Source of the DNA: Elephas maximus indicus
Lineage: Eukaryota; Chordata; Mammalia; Proboscidea; Elephantidae
Length of the DNA: 64,000 nucleotides
Direction of reading: 5' to 3'
Assembly: GCF_024166365.1 (NCBI RefSeq)
Contig: NC_064838.1
Span: forward strand, 76,524,001-76,588,000
Shown here: positions 45,767 through 58,522 of the stretch, one piece after another
How the letters are laid out: each line of letters begins with the position of its first letter
Position numbering within the stretch: the stretch's first letter is position 1
The notes under the pieces: model-generated
The model's input: the letters and a program-made list of their open reading frames with translations, nothing else
What the model was told of the DNA's origin: nothing
The model's database searches: none
Position numbers and translations under genes: made by a program

Positions 45767-46694
45767 ATGGAGAACAGCAATAACGTCACTGTATTTATTC
45801 TCTTGGGACTTTCTAAAAGCAAAAATATTGAAATCTTCTGCTTTGCATAATTTTATTTTGCTATATTGCTATTTGGATGGGAAATTTGCTCATAATGATT
45901 TCTATCACTTGCAGTCATCTAATTGACCAACCCATGTATTTTTTCCTTAATTACCTCTCTCTCTCTGACCTCTGTTACACATCCACAGTGACACCCAAAC
46001 TAATGACCGACTTACTGGCAGAAAGGAAGACCATTTCCTATAATAACTGCATGACACAGCTCTTTACCTCACATTTCTTTGGAGGCATCGAGATCTCCAT
46101 CCTCACAGGGACGGCCTATGACCGCTACGTGGCCATCTGTAGCCCCTGCACTACACTGTCATCATGAGCAGGCAGAGGTGTCACACAATCGTCACAGCTT
46201 GTTGTTTCGGAGGATTCGTACACTCTGCCGGTCAGTTATTTCTCACTATCTTCTTACCCTTCTGTGGCCCCAATGAGATAGATCACTACTTCTGTGATGT
46301 GTATCCTTTGCTGAAACTGGCCTGCATTAATACGCACACCATAGGCCTCTTAGTCATTGCTAATTCAGGCCTAATTGCTTTGGTGACTTTTGTTGTCTTG
46401 ATGTTGTCTTATTTTTTTATATTACACAGGCTCAGAGCATATTCTGCAGAGAGCCGCAGTAAAGCTCTTTCCACTTGCAGTTCTCACATAACAGTGGTGG
46501 TTCTATATTTTGCCCCTGCATTATTCATTTATATTAGACCAGCCATAACTTTTCCAGAAGATAAAGTGTTTGCTCTTTTCTATACCATCTTTGCTCCCAT
46601 GTTCAACCCTCTGATCTACACCCTGAGAAACATGGAGATGAAGAATGTCATGAGGAAAGTTTGGTGCCATCAAATCCTCTTGGAAGGAAAGTAA
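45767..46694 (+). pseudogene. Olfactory receptor OR4P4-like pseudogene
   Basis: Odorant GPCR remnant. ATG 45767 lies in a strong context (ACCATGG) and opens MENSNNVTVFILLGLSKSKN. Long stretches equal human OR4P4 as I recall it: [97 protein letters not shown]. Three lesions are visible: a TAA at 45848-45850 in TM1, a one-base loss just after it, and another one-base loss near 46142 in AICKPLHY. The total of 928 bases is two short of 310 codons, in agreement. The frame from 46164 to TAA 46692-46694 is otherwise clean. It is the clearest orthology anchor in the window. Confidence 0.93.
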
Positions 46695-46904
46695 CTTTTC
46701 AGAACCATTGCTGCTTCTCAGTCTTTGGTCCCCTGGAACCACAGCTCTGAAGAAGATCAATTCCCATCGTCTGTCCTAACTTACTGTTTGGAGAGAGAAA
46801 TCAGAAAACAGAAGACACATCCTCTTTTTTTTTTTTTTTTTCGTGCTTCTGCATGACACACGATCAATAAGTTGAGCATTATTATTATTTATACTCTCTC
46901 CTCG

Positions 46905-47052
46905 TGGCAGGGTAGTTAGAAGCTTGGCTGCTAACCAAAAGGTTGGCAGTTTGAATCCATCATCTCCTGCTTGGAAGCTCTATGGGGCAGTTCTACTCTG
47001 TCCTGTAGGGTTCCTATGAGTCAGAATCAACTTGAAGGCAACAGGTTTGGTT
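46905..47052 (+). mobile_element. AfroSINE, head partly missing
   Basis: Forward copy: GTGGCAGGGTAGTTAGAAGC, GGTTGGCAGTTTGAATCCAT, GGGGCAGTTCTACTCTGTCC, GTCAGAATCAACTTGAAGGC, then a TTTA-rich end. Confidence 0.9.
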
Positions 47053-47234
47053 TATTTTATTTATTTATTTATTTTTGCTATCTGACTTAATCTTTAAGAT
47101 TTTGCTCATATGATATGAAATAACCAGTTTCTTAAAGATAGAGTATTATATCACTTATTGACCTTGTAGTGAAAGAGATAAATTATTATGTAATTTTTTC
47201 ATGCCTTAAAATGTTATGAATAAAACTACTTCAA

Positions 47235-47705
47235 ATTTTTAAAACATTTTACTGAACTACAAACATAGAAAACAGCACATATCATCCATATTCAGCTGAT
47301 TCATTTTTACAAGCCGAGTACTATCATATAATCAGCACCCAGATCAAGAGTCAAAAATTACAAGTTAGAAGGCCTTCTCATGTCCCTTTATAAGTACTAC
47401 CTCCCAAAGTAATCACTTTCTTTATCTCTAGGATCATAGATTAGCTTTATCTGTTTTTGTACTTTTCGGCAAAGGAATGATGCAGATTATATTCTTTGGT
47501 GTCTGACTTCTTGTTGTAAGTTTTATGATATTGACTTATGATGTTGTGTGTATTTTCTGATTATTTATATTCATTGATGTACAGTATCTCATGGTGTGGA
47601 TATATGACAATTATTTTATTTTTTTTCTTGTTCCTATATGTGACTAGTGCTGCAGTGAATATTTTCAGCATGTCTTCTGGTGAATATATGTTTTCAACGG
47701 TTTTG
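47235..47705 (-). mobile_element. Old L1M LINE 3'UTR, reverse
   Basis: Reversed L1 3'UTR traces: AATCAGCACCCAGATCAAGA, CTTTGGTGTCTGACTTCTTG, CATGGTGTGGATATATGACA and CTAGTGCTGCAGTGAATATT. It is ancient. Confidence 0.6.
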
Positions 47706-48202
47706 TTCATCATGGTTCATTTGTAATTAAGACTTATAAATTTAAGACAGTGATTGTGTCTTGTGTAGCCTAGTATCTTACTGAAAAAAAAATAAAAGTA
47801 CTTGAAAGAAAAAAAAAGACTTACCCGTAGGAAGAATGAAAAAAAAAAAAAAGCCTTAGAAATATGTGAAACTTCCGGTATTTCTAGGGTCTATGTGATG
47901 AGGTGTGGCATATGCTAATTAATTTCAACCAACCTGTCAAACAGAAAAGCACTTAGAAATGAAAAGAGAGGAGCGGCGGAGGAAAGCTCTGCCAAAGGTA
48001 GTTTACACAATGGAGCTCAGAAAAAATTCCCATGGATAGATCATCAGGTTACATTAGCAAGATTAACACATAGAAAATTAACACTGGGAAATATTATCAA
48101 GTGGGATCCTTACTGTAGCATAGGGAGTTGCTTGGCATATTAAGTAAAACTGGGAAAATTCTACATCAGAGCGCTAAGAAGGAAAAATATGTACTTCAGG
48201 GC
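47706..48202. other. Unassigned spacer
   Basis: No gene recognised; A-runs lie near 47785, 47810 and 47838. Confidence 0.35.
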
Positions 48203-48216
48203 CTCCAAATAAAGAC

Positions 48217-48383
48217 CAAACCAAACCAAACCAAACCCGTTACCTTTGAGTTGATTCTGACTCATAACGACCCTATAGGACAGAGTAGAACTACCCTATA
48301 GTGTTTTCAAGGAGCAGTTGATGGATTTAAACTGCCGAACTTTTGGTTAGCAGCCTCAGCTCTTAACCACCGTGCCTCCAGGG
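48217..48383 (-). mobile_element. AfroSINE with 14-bp TSD
   Basis: Reverse copy with a (CCAAA)n end, then CCCGTTACCTTTGAGTTGAT, TAACGACCCTATAGGACAGA and CACCGTGCCTCCAGGG. It is flanked by CTCCAAATAAAGAC at 48203-48216 and CTCCAAACAAAGAC at 48384-48397. Confidence 0.92.
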
Positions 48384-48499
48384 CTCCAAACAAAGACAGT
48401 GGGTCCAGATAACCGCACACATCATAGAAAATGAGATCTTTCCCGGGGCATCTATTCCTGTCCTAATTGCAAGAATAAACATGGTCATATGGATTAACC

Positions 48500-48712
48500 T
48501 AAAAGACACCGTACTTAGTAAGGTAGAGGGTCGGGGAAAAATTGAAAGACTTTTGATGAGATGGATTGACACAATGGCTACAACAATGGGTTCAAACACA
48601 GCGATGATTGTGAGGATGACGTAAGACAGGGCAGTGTTTCATTCTGTTGTTAAGCAGGGTCACTATGAGTTGGAACCTATTCGACAGCATCTAATAAAAA
48701 CAATAACAAAAC
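48500..48712 (+). mobile_element. RTE-clade LINE 3' end fragment
   Basis: Forward 3' end: GTAAGGTAGAGGGTCGGGGA, GATGAGATGGATTGACACAA, GGGTCACTATGAGTTGGAAC and the A-rich tail AATAAAAACAATAAC. Confidence 0.88.
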
Positions 48713-49641
48713 AAGGGAAAATTTCTTTTTTTCCAAAAATTATGCTCTCAATAAAAAAAGTACTGACCATAGGACAGAATTAGACTTTAAATAGTTTTTT
48801 CAGAATAAAACTGCATTTATTACAGTTCTCAGAAACAAAATATGGTATGAATATGTTTATGTATCAGTGAAAATTTAAAAACATGATATAGGATAGAGTC
48901 TCACAATTGCCCAATTTGTTAAAAAAACAAACAAGTTAACTTAAAAAAATAAATAGGTTATTTTAATTAGACAGTTGATGGATATACCAGAGTGATTATA
49001 TGCACAGAAAGAATCAGCAAACTGAATTTTAGATATTAATAAATTACTAAACACAGAATAGAGATGTAGGAAGATACAAAAAGTTAAGGGACATTAACAG
49101 ACATTGGGAATAGAGTAGAAAGGAGAAATGTACTCTATCATGCTCCTGGATTTTGGAAAAAGTGAAAAAGAGATATTTAGAATTAACAGAAAAATATTTA
49201 GAAAAAAGTCCACAATGAAGAAGAGGAGATATTCTTAAAAAGACCCCAAGCTATCATCCAATTTCCCACACGGACTTTTTCTGTGAGTTGAGGGCAGGTG
49301 GTATTTGGGTATCTGAGACAGAAAGGCAGAATTAACACTTGGTTGACAGAGTGTGGCCAGAGGGGGGATGATCTCCACCTCAAGATATTTGCCCAAATAA
49401 CAGGGATAAGTTAAGTGTGTAGTGAATCTAGCTCAAAAGGTGGGAATGGAGTTAAATTGTTTTTAAAAATCTTATATTTTTGAGTTCGTGGTAAAAGTAC
49501 CAATTTAAAGTGGACTGTAATATGTCAAGGATAGATTTTTTAAAATAAATTTTTACTTGTATAACTTTCTTCTTATGCCTTGATATTGACAACACCTGTC
49601 TGCATACATCAGCCTTTCTTTAAAAGAAAATTATTGTGGTA
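48713..49641. other. Unassigned AT-rich spacer
   Basis: No gene or confident repeat recognised. Confidence 0.35.
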
Positions 49642-49783
49642 TTTGACAAGGGCCCAAAGCCTGTCAACTGGGGAAAAGACAGTCTTTTTAACAAATGGTG
49701 CTGGCAAAACTGAATGTCCATCTGCAAAAAAATGAGACAGGACCCATACTTCACATTATACATAAAAATCAATTCAGTAGGCG
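49642..49783 (+). mobile_element. L1 ORF2 fragment abutting the next L1
   Basis: This reads as part of ORF2 (FDKGPKPVNWGKDSLFNKWC near 49648). The same segment occurs at 56545 and 10155. It stops where the 5'UTR of the L1 at 49784 begins. Confidence 0.75.
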
Positions 49784-52700
49784 GGGCCAAGGTGGCTAAC
49801 TAGTCAGAAGCTTCCACTGAACCCTCCTACAACAAAGACTAGAAAAAAGTGAATTGATTACATATATGACAATCTATGAACCCTGAGCATCAAACACAGA
49901 ACTAAGGAATAGATCTGAGCAACAGTGGAGGGAGAGACAGTACAGAAGCAGCAACGAGTTCCCGAGGCAGCGCCACGCCTCAGCTCCAATTCGTTGGTGC
50001 CATTCTTTAGTGCGAATGTAGTGGGGCTGATGGTAGTTTCCTGAGACATGGCAGATTCAGCAAAGGAAGGCAAGGAAAGTGGCGCACCCCTGACCCTGTG
50101 ATGTGTCTACAGTGTAGCTGGCTGGGGATTTCAGGAAGCAGCTGTTTCAGTGAAAAAAGGCAAACAAAGTGCCGGCACCCTGACCCCCTGGTGTGATGGC
50201 TGCTGGCCTGGCTCTGGGGTTTAGAAAAAAGCTGCTTCAGCTAAAGAAGGCAAGTGCTGGATGCAACCCTCACCCCCTGGGACAATCTCAGTGGGGACAC
50301 AGCCACCACACACAGGCTATACACACCTGTGGAATCTGAGATGAAACAGTGTTCTCAACACAAGTGATTTTGTCTAACTTACCCTGTGCAAATCAAATAG
50401 TTCTTTCTTCTGAAAGTATTCTCTCCTATCTATCTGATCCCTCCCTCCTCACTTCAGCTGGCTTCATTAGCAGTTGAATTCCCTGGGCCCGAGATAGAAT
50501 GTGCTATGCCCTCTCTGGCCCATTATCCTGGCCTGGAAAAGAAGCAAATTAACAAACGAGGGAAAAATACTTTCCTGACTCCCCTAAACTGAAAGATCAG
50601 GGCAGAAGCGGCTCAAGTCCAGGCATAAGTGATACACAGACTTTAGCTTTCATCCCTACATGGAACTAGGTGGCTATTATAATGCAAGGGCAAATCTGTT
50701 AGAGGGCTGACTGTAATTGTTTCAGCAGGGCAGTGGAGACACAGGTTTTGGAGGTCTGATACTGCTCTGCCTATTAAACAGAGCCCTCACCTACCCACAG
50801 AAGGGATCTGAGGGCTGAGGCTCCATCCACACCACCTAGCCACCCGTGAAAGAGGTCAGAGGATAGTGGTACCTTCCAGTCTTTACAGGTATAAGCATGG
50901 GGTGCCCTAGGTACAGCTACAGAGCCCACCCACCAGAGCATGCTAGGAAACAGAAACTCTCCTTCCCCACTGATATTTGGGGGAAGGTTCTCAGCATCCT
51001 GCCTTCCTCAGGCTGTGACCCCCTGCCACTACCAGAAACAAGCGCTTATAACCATCACCACTACACCTCTAAGATAGTAGGTGACAGCCTACATCACACA
51101 ATAGGTCACCGACTATCAGGACACCTGACCTGAATCTATACAAGAATAGTGAATGCACTCACAGGCTCATATACCTGGTAACAGCTCTAACCATCTGGTA
51201 GCAGGACATTAGTGCTTCAAAGGCTCCAATAATCAAGTTAGTGCACTCTAGTAGTCTATCTGGGTATATTGAAACAAAACAAAGCAAGAAGATAGGACAC
51301 AATGAGCAAACATAAAATAAGTTATTACAATAACTTATAGATGGCTCAGAGACAGCTCAATATCAAATCACATAAAGAAGCAGACCATGATTTCTTCAAC
51401 AAACTCCCAAAAAAGAGAAACAAGGACTCTCCCAAATGAAGATATATTCCTGGAATTTCCAGATGCAGAATACAAAAGTTTAATATACAGAACACTTCAA
51501 GACATCAGGAACAAGATCAGGAACAAGATCAGGCAATATACAGAAAAAGCCAAGGAACACACAGATAAAGCAGTTGAAGAAATCAAAAAGATTATTCACG
51601 AACACAGTGAAAAATTTAAGAAGTTGCAAGAATCCATAAAGAGGCAGCATTCAGAAATTCAAAAGATTAACAAGAAGATTGCAGAATTAGACAACTCAAT
51701 AGTAGGTCAGAGGAGCAGAATTGAGGAACTGGGATGCAGAATTGGGGAGATGGAGGATAAGGCACTTGGCACCAATATACTTGAAGAAAAATCAGATAAA
51801 AGAATTAAAAAAAATAAACCCTAAGCATCATGTGGGACTCTATCAAGAATAACTTGTGAGTGATTGGAAAACCAGAACAGGGAGGGATAACAGAAAATAA
51901 AGAGAGAATAGTTGATGATTTGCTGACAGGAAACTTCCCTGACATCGTGAAAGATGAAAGGATATCTATCCAAGATGCTCATCAAACCCCATTCAAGGTA
52001 GATCCCAAAAGAAAGTCACCAAGACATGTTATCATCAAACTTGCCAAAACCAAACATAAAGTGAAAATTTTAAGAGCACCCAGGGATAAGCAAAAAGTCA
52101 CCTACAGAGGAGAATCAATAAGTTCGGACCACTTGGCAGAAAACACGCAGGCAAGAAGGCGATGGGATGACATATGCAGAGCATTGGAGGAGAAAAACTG
52201 CCAGCCAAGAATCATATATCCTGCAAAACTGTCTCTCAAATATGAAGGCAAAATTAAGTCATTTACAGACAAACACAAGCTTAGGGAATTTCCAAAAACC
52301 AAACCCAAATTACAAGAAATACTAAAGGGAATTCTCTGATTAGAAAATCAGTAATATCAGAACTCAACACAACACTAGAACACAGAACAGAGCATCCAGA
52401 TATCAACTGAGACAGGGAAATCAAAAAAATAACATAAGATAAAAAAATTCTCAAATCAGGGAATCAGTGATGTCATCATGTAAAGGATGGCAATAAAGAG
52501 GGATGAAATAAAGAAAGCGTAGATCTTCCATATGGAGAGGAAATCAAGGCGATATAAGGAGGTACAAGTTAGCTTTATGCTAAGAGAAACAGATGTAAAT
52601 ATTAAGATAACCACAAAGAAGACTAACAATTCCACACTTCAAAATAAAAACCAAGATAAACATAAAGACTCAACAAAAACAAATTCAACTACAATGATAA

Positions 52701-55203
52701 AGAGGAACACACATTTTACAAAGACAAACTTCTCAGCACAAAAAAGTAAGTGGAAAAATGAAACTGTCAATAATGAACAAAAAAAGGCATCAAAATGACA
52801 GCACTAAACTCATACCTGTCCATAATTACCCTGAATTTAAATGGACTAAATGCACCAATAAAGAGGCAGAGAGTGGCAGAATGGATAAAAATAATAATAA
52901 TAATCCAACTATACGCTGCCTAAAAGAGATGCACCTTAGAGATACAAACAAACTAAAACTCAAAGGATGGAAACACATATGTCAAGCAAACAAAAATCAA
53001 AGAGCAGGAGTGGCAATACTAATTTCTGACAAAATAGACCTTAAAGTTAAATCCACCACAAAGGATAAGGAAGGACACTATATAATGATTAAAGGGACAA
53101 TATAACAGGAGGATATAAGCATATTAAATATTTATGCACCCAATGACAGGGCTACAAGATACATAAAACACACTCTAATAGCACTGAAAAGTGAGATAGA
53201 CAGCACCACAATTATACTAGGAGACTTCAACACACCACTTTCAGTGAAGGACAGAACATCCAGAAAGAAGCTCAGTAAAGACACGGAAGATCTAAATGCC
53301 ACGATCAACCAATCTGACTCCATAGACATACACAGAACACTCCACCCAACAGCAGCCAAGAATACTTTCCTTTCTAGTGCACATGGAACATTCTCTAGAA
53401 TAGACCACATATTAGATTCCAAAACATCGAAATATTAAAAAGCATCTTCTCTGACTATAAGGCCGTAAGAGTAGAAATCAATAACAGAAAAAGCAGGGAA
53501 GAGAAATCAAATACTTTGAAACTGAACCATACCCTGCTCAAAAAAGTCTGTGTTATAGAAGACATTAAGGATTAAGGAATAAAGAAATTCATAGAATCCA
53601 ATGAGAATGAAAACACTTCCTATCACAGCCTTCGGGACATAGTGAAGGCAGTGCTCAGAAGTCAATTTATATCAATTAACGCACACATACAAAGAGAAGA
53701 AAGGGCCAAAATCAAAGAACTATCCTTACAACTTGAACAAATAGAAAGAGAGCAACAAAAGAAACCCTCAGGCACCAGAAGAAAGCAAATAATAAAAATT
53801 AGAGCCGAATTAAATGAAACAGAGAACGGGAAAAGAATTGAAAGAATTAACAAGGCCAAAACCTGGTTCTTTGAAAAAATTAACAAAATTGATAAACCAT
53901 TGGCCAAACTGACAAAAGAAAAACAGGAAAGGAAGCAAATAACCTGAATAAGAAAAGAGATGGGCGGTATTACAACAGACCCAACTGAAATTAAAAGAAA
54001 CATATCAGATTTCTATGAAAAATTGTAGTCTAACAAATTTGAAAAACTAGAAGAAATGGATAAATTCCTAGAAACACACTACCTACCTAAACTAACTCAC
54101 AGTGGTAGAACAACTAAATAGACCCATAGAGAAAGAAGAGATTGAAAATGTAATAAAAAAAAACTCCCGACAACAACAAAAAAGCCCTAGCCAGAATGGC
54201 TTCACCAAAGAGTTCTACCAAACTTTCAGAGAAAAGCTGACACGACTACTACTAAACCTATTTCAGACCTTAGAAAAGGACGGAATACTACCAAACTCAT
54301 TCTATGAAGCCAGCATATCCTTGATACCAAAACCAGGTAGACACCACAAAAAAAGAAAATTATAGACCTATATCCCCCATGAACTTAGATGTAAAAATCC
54401 TCAACAAAATTCTACCCAATAGAATTCAACAACATATCAAAAAAATAATTCATCATGACCAAGTGGGATTTATACCATGTATTCAGGGATGGTTCGACAT
54501 TAGAAAAAAAATTAATGTAATCCATCATATAAATAAAACAAAAGACAAGAATCGCGTGATTTTATCAATTGATGCAAAAAGGCATTTGACAAAATTCAAC
54601 ACTCATTCATAATAAAAACTCTCAGCAAAATAGGAATAGAAAGAAAATTCCTCAACATAATAAAGGGCATTTAAAAAAGCCAATAGCCAACATCATCCTA
54701 AATGGGGAAAGCCTTAAAGCATTCCCCTTGAGATCGGGAACCAGACACGGATGCCCTTTATCACCACTCTTATTCCACATTGTGCTAGAGGTCCTAGCCA
54801 GAGCAATTAGGCTAGATAAAGAAATAAAGGACATCTGGATAGGCAAGGAAGAAGTAAAAGTATCTCTATTTGCAGATGTCATTATTTTATACACAGGAAA
54901 CCCTAAGGAATCCTCCAGAAAACTACTGAAACTAATAGAAGAGTTCAGCAGAGTATCAGGATACAAGATAAACATACAAAAAATCAGTTGGATTCCTCTA
55001 CACCAATAAAAAGAACATCGAGGAGGAAATCACCAAATCAATTCCATTTACAGTAGCCCCCAAGAAGATTAAATACTTAGAAATAAATCTTACCAGAGAT
55101 GTCAAAGACTTATACAAAGAAAACTACAAAATGCTACTGCAAGAAACCAAAAGAGAACTACATAAGTGGAACAACCTACCTTGCTCATGGATAGGAAGCC
55201 TTA
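49784..55203 (+). mobile_element. L1 LINE with 5'UTR, ORF1 and most of ORF2 (3' end missing)
   Basis: The 5'UTR (GGCGGGGCCAAGGTGGCTAA) runs from 49784 to about 51386. ORF1 follows: 51387-51824 encodes a basic N-terminus and a heptad coiled coil (residues about 50-130), and 51860-52339 the RNA-binding C-terminal domain (PRHVIIKLAKTKHKVKILRA; ARRRWDDICRALEEKNCQPR; YPAKLSLKYEGKIKSF). A TAA at 51822 separates them. ORF2 starts near 52795 with the endonuclease (YLSIITLNLNGLNAPIKRQR). RT traces are VILSIDAK near 54559, [10 protein letters not shown] near 54755 and the catalytic box read as FADV near 54873. Similarity ends at TAGGAAGCCTTAACATA, 55203. Many stops and shifts make it inactive. Its RT closely resembles that of the L1 at 8226. 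Confidence 0.88.
51387..52339 (+). pseudogene. L1 ORF1p remnant (coiled coil plus RNA-binding domain)
   Basis: This is the L1 RNA-binding chaperone that trimerises through a coiled coil and coats L1 RNA in the cytoplasm. The coiled-coil half shows repeated hydrophobic heptads (IKKIIHEHSEKFKKLQESIK; IQKINKKIAELDNSIVGQRS). A 12-base tandem duplication (AGGAACAAGATC twice, near 51507) gives the repeat NKIRNKIR. The C-terminal half keeps the family core and ends LQEILKGIL. A stop and a short gap in frame lie between the halves, so no full protein is made. Confidence 0.8.
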
Positions 55204-55383
55204 ACATAGAGGCCTCCCACTTTCTTCTTCTTTTTCAGTAATGCTTTACTTAACTGGGGCTTCTTTCTCTTCCATATGAAGTTGGTGATTTGTTTCTCCA
55301 TATCGTTAAAAAATGTTGTTGGAATTTGGATCGGAAGTGTGTGGTATATATAGATGGCTTTTGATACAATAGACATTTTTACA
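55204..55383 (-). mobile_element. Inverted terminal segment of the L1
   Basis: On the minus strand this encodes YHTLPIQIPTTFFNDMEKQI and [20 protein letters not shown], the ORF2 stretch that directly follows the part ending at 55203. The L1 therefore switches strand at its end: the next 180 bases of the element are flipped. Confidence 0.85.
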
Positions 55384-55385
55384 AT

Positions 55386-55492
55386 GGAATTGTAGAACTA
55401 CCCCACAGGGTTTCCAAAGAGCAGCTGGTGGATTCGAACTGCCAACATTTGGTTAGCAGCTGAGCTCTTAACCACTCAGCCACCAGGGCTCC
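55386..55492 (-). mobile_element. AfroSINE, tail missing
   Basis: Reverse copy: CACAGGGTTTCCAAAGAGCA, GCTGGTGGATTCGAACTGCC, CTCTTAACCACTCAGCCACC and AGGGCTCCAAG. Confidence 0.9.
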
Positions 55493-55712
55493 AAGGTTGC
55501 CTCAAGATACAACCTAATCCTGTAGATTGAGTCCTGCCTCATTAACATACCTGCCTCTAATCCTGCCTCATTAACATCATAGAAGTGAGGATTTACAACA
55601 CACAGAAAATTCACGTTGGATCACAAAATGGTCAACAACTACACAGTTGTGGGAATCATGGACTACCCAAGTTGGCACATATTTTTGGGGACATGATTCA
55701 ATCCATAATAGT
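55493..55712 (-). mobile_element. MaLR-like LTR fragment
   Basis: The right end (TTTGGGGACATGATTCAATC) matches the reversed start of MST/MLT1-type LTRs. The left part (TTGCCTCAAGATACAACCTA) is less familiar and contains a doubled CCTGCCTCATTAACAT motif. It is an old fossil, without an internal region. Confidence 0.5.
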
Positions 55713-56330
55713 AATACTCTTTGTTCTGAAATTTTCTTTGTCTGATAATTACATATAATCTCTTTCTTTTCCCTGATGTTAGCATTTTATATATTTTTTT
55801 CGTACCTTTACTTCTAACCTACTTGTGTTTTTATAAAGTCCATTTTCTGTATATGCAGCATTTAATTGGCTTGTGTTTTGTTTCCTAACTGGTAATGTCT
55901 GCTTTTTAACTGGAGTTTTTAGACACTTTCAATTGAATGTGGTTATTGATATGGTTGAGTTTATGTCTATCATGTTGAAGTTTTTTTTTTTTTTTTTGTC
56001 TTACCTGTTTATCCCTCTTTCTTCTTCCTCTTCTGTCTCTTGGATCAATTGAGTATTTTTATGATTCTATTTTATATTTTTGCTTTATTAGCTATATATT
56101 TTTTTACTTTAGTGGCTGTTTTAGAGATTATAGTAGGCAAATTTAACATACCACATCTACCTTCAAGTAATTTTGTACTTCGTATATAATAACTTTACAA
56201 TAACGTATTTACATTTCTTCCTATTCTGCTTTTATGTATTGTTGTCATACATTTTATATCTAACATAGGCTGCAAGCACCAAATATATTGTTAATTTTAA
56301 AACAAGGTCTGTGATCTTGAGCCAATTATT
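55713..56330 (-). mobile_element. Old L1M LINE fragment, reverse
   Basis: Reversed L1 sequence: CTTCTAACCTACTTGTGTTT, AATGTGGTTATTGATATGGT and GAGTTTATGTCTATCATG. A T-run lies near 55981-55997. It is highly diverged. Confidence 0.55.
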
Positions 56331-56532
56331 TATTCTAAGAAGTTTTTTTTTCCTGATTAATAGAGGTAAAAATTCTTATAAAAGTGTCTTTTTTAAGGAG
56401 TAAATCAGAACTGCACTTAAAATGTTTAATAGGGACCAGCATATAATTATCTTCCAAAAATGTTTGTCAATATAATTGTGATTATTTACTTCAAGATAAT
56501 TTATCTGAATTTGGTTTGGTTTTTTGTTTTTA

Positions 56533-58522
56533 TGGTCACCTGATCTTTGACAAGGGCCCAAAGTCCATCAGATGGGGAAAAGACGGCCTCTTTAACAAAT
56601 GGTGCTAGCAAAACTGGAAGTCCATCTGCAAAAAAATGAAACAAGACCCATACCTTACGCCATATACAAAAACTAATTGAAAGTATATCAAAGACCTAAA
56701 TATAAACCCCAGAACTATGAAGTTCATAGAAGAAAAAGTAGGATCAATGATAGAAGCCTTAATACATGGGATTAACAGGATACAAACCATAACCAACAAC
56801 ACACAAACTCCAGAAGATAAGCTAGATAACTGGAATCTTCTAAAAATTAAACACTTAAGCCCATCAAAGACTTCACCAGAAGAGTAAAAAGAGAGCCTAC
56901 AGGATGGGAAAAAAAAGTTTTGGCTATTACAAATCACACAAAGGTCTAATCTCTAAAATCTACAAGAAAATCCAACATCTCTACAACAAAAGACAAATAA
57001 TAAAATTAAAAAATGAGCAAAGGAAATGAACACACATTTCACCAAAGACACCATTCAAGCGGCCAACAGACATGAGAAAAGGCTCGAGATCACTAGCTAT
57101 TAGAGGAATGCAAGTCAAAACCACAATGAGATACCACCTCCCCCCTGCATTACTGCCACAAATCAAAAAGCAGGAAATAACAAATGTTGGAGAGGCTGCG
57201 GGGAGATCGGAACTCTTATGCATTGCTGATGGGAATGCAAAATGATACAACCATTTCGGTAAACGGTATGGCACTTCCTTAGAAAACTAGAAATAGAAAT
57301 ACCGTATGATCCAGCAATCCCACTCCTAGGAATATATCCTAGAGAAATAAGAGTCATCACACAAATAAATATATGCACACCCATGTTCATTGCAGCATTG
57401 TTCATAATAGCAAAAAGATGGTAACAACCTAGATGCCCATCAACCGATGTTATACAACGATAAAGAACAACAATGAATCTGTGAAGCATCTCATAACATG
57501 GATGAATCTCGATGGCATTATGGCGAGTGAAATAAGTCAATCACAAAAGGACAAATATTGTATGAGACCACTACTGTAAAAACTCATGAAAAGGTTTACA
57601 CACAAAAAGAAACAATCTTTGATGGTTACGAGGGAGGGAAAGGGTGGGGATGGAAAGAATCTAAATAGACAATAGATAAGTGGTAACTTTGGTGAAGGGT
57701 AAGACAGTACACAATACTGAGGAAGCCAGCAGAAGTAGTACAAGGCAAGGTCATGGAAGCTCCATAGACACATCCAAACTCCCTAAGGGACCAAATTGCT
57801 GGGCTGAGGACTGTGGGGACCATGGTCTCAGTGAAAATTTAGCTCAACTGCCATGAGATAATTTATAAAGAAAATGTTCTACATTCTACTTTGGTGAGTA
57901 GCTTCTGGGGTCTTAAAAGCCTGTGAGCCACCATCTAGGATACTCTACCTGTCTCACCCCTTCGGGAGCAAAGAAGAATGAAGAACGCTAAAGATACAAG
58001 GGAAAGATTAGTCCAAAGGACTAATGGACCACATCTACCATGACCTCCACCAGACTGAGTTGAGTAGAACTAGAAGGTGCCCAGTTACCACCACTGACTG
58101 CCCTGACAAGGATCACAATGTAGGGTCCCAGACAAAGGTGGAGAAAAATGTAGAACAAAGTTCTAATTCAAAAAGAAAGACCAGACTTCCTAGCCTAACA
58201 GAGACTAGAGAAACCTTCAGAATATGGCCCTTGGACATATTTCTGCTCAGTGATGAAGTCACTCCTGAGCTTCACCCTTCAGCCAAAGATTGGACAGGCC
58301 CGTAAAACAAAATGAGACTAAAGGGACACACCAGCCCAGGGGCAAGGACTAGAAGGTAAGAGGGAACAGGAAAACTGGTAATAGGAAACCCAAATTTGAG
58401 AAGGGAGAGTGTTGACATGTCCTGGGATTGTTAACCAATGTCATAAAACAATACGGGTACTAACTTTTTAATGAGAAACTAGTTTGTTCTGTACACCTTC
58501 CTCTAAAGTACAATTAAAAAAA
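56533..58522 (+). mobile_element. L1 LINE 3' part (ORF2 C-terminus and 3'UTR)
   Basis: Starts in ORF2 at [16 protein letters not shown] (56543) and continues MKQDPYLTPYTKTN, NNTQTPEDKLDNWNLLKIKH and [10 protein letters not shown] to the end of ORF2 near 57580. A 3'UTR of about 940 bp (GATGGTTACGAGGGAGGGAA; TAGCTTCTGGGGTCTTAAAA) ends with GTACAATTAAAAAAAAATT. Several stops are present. It matches the 3' half of the L1 at 8226. Confidence 0.88.

Noticed and set aside
53642-53947. 101-codon charged frame, possible coiled-coil protein
   Set aside because: It is the linker between endonuclease and RT in L1 ORF2, in sequence context with flanking L1 motifs.
49642-56675. Idea that the L1 pieces at 49642 and 56533 share one specific breakpoint hotspot
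   Set aside because: The two left ends differ by about ten bases and the flanks are unrelated, so a shared hotspot is not supported by two cases.
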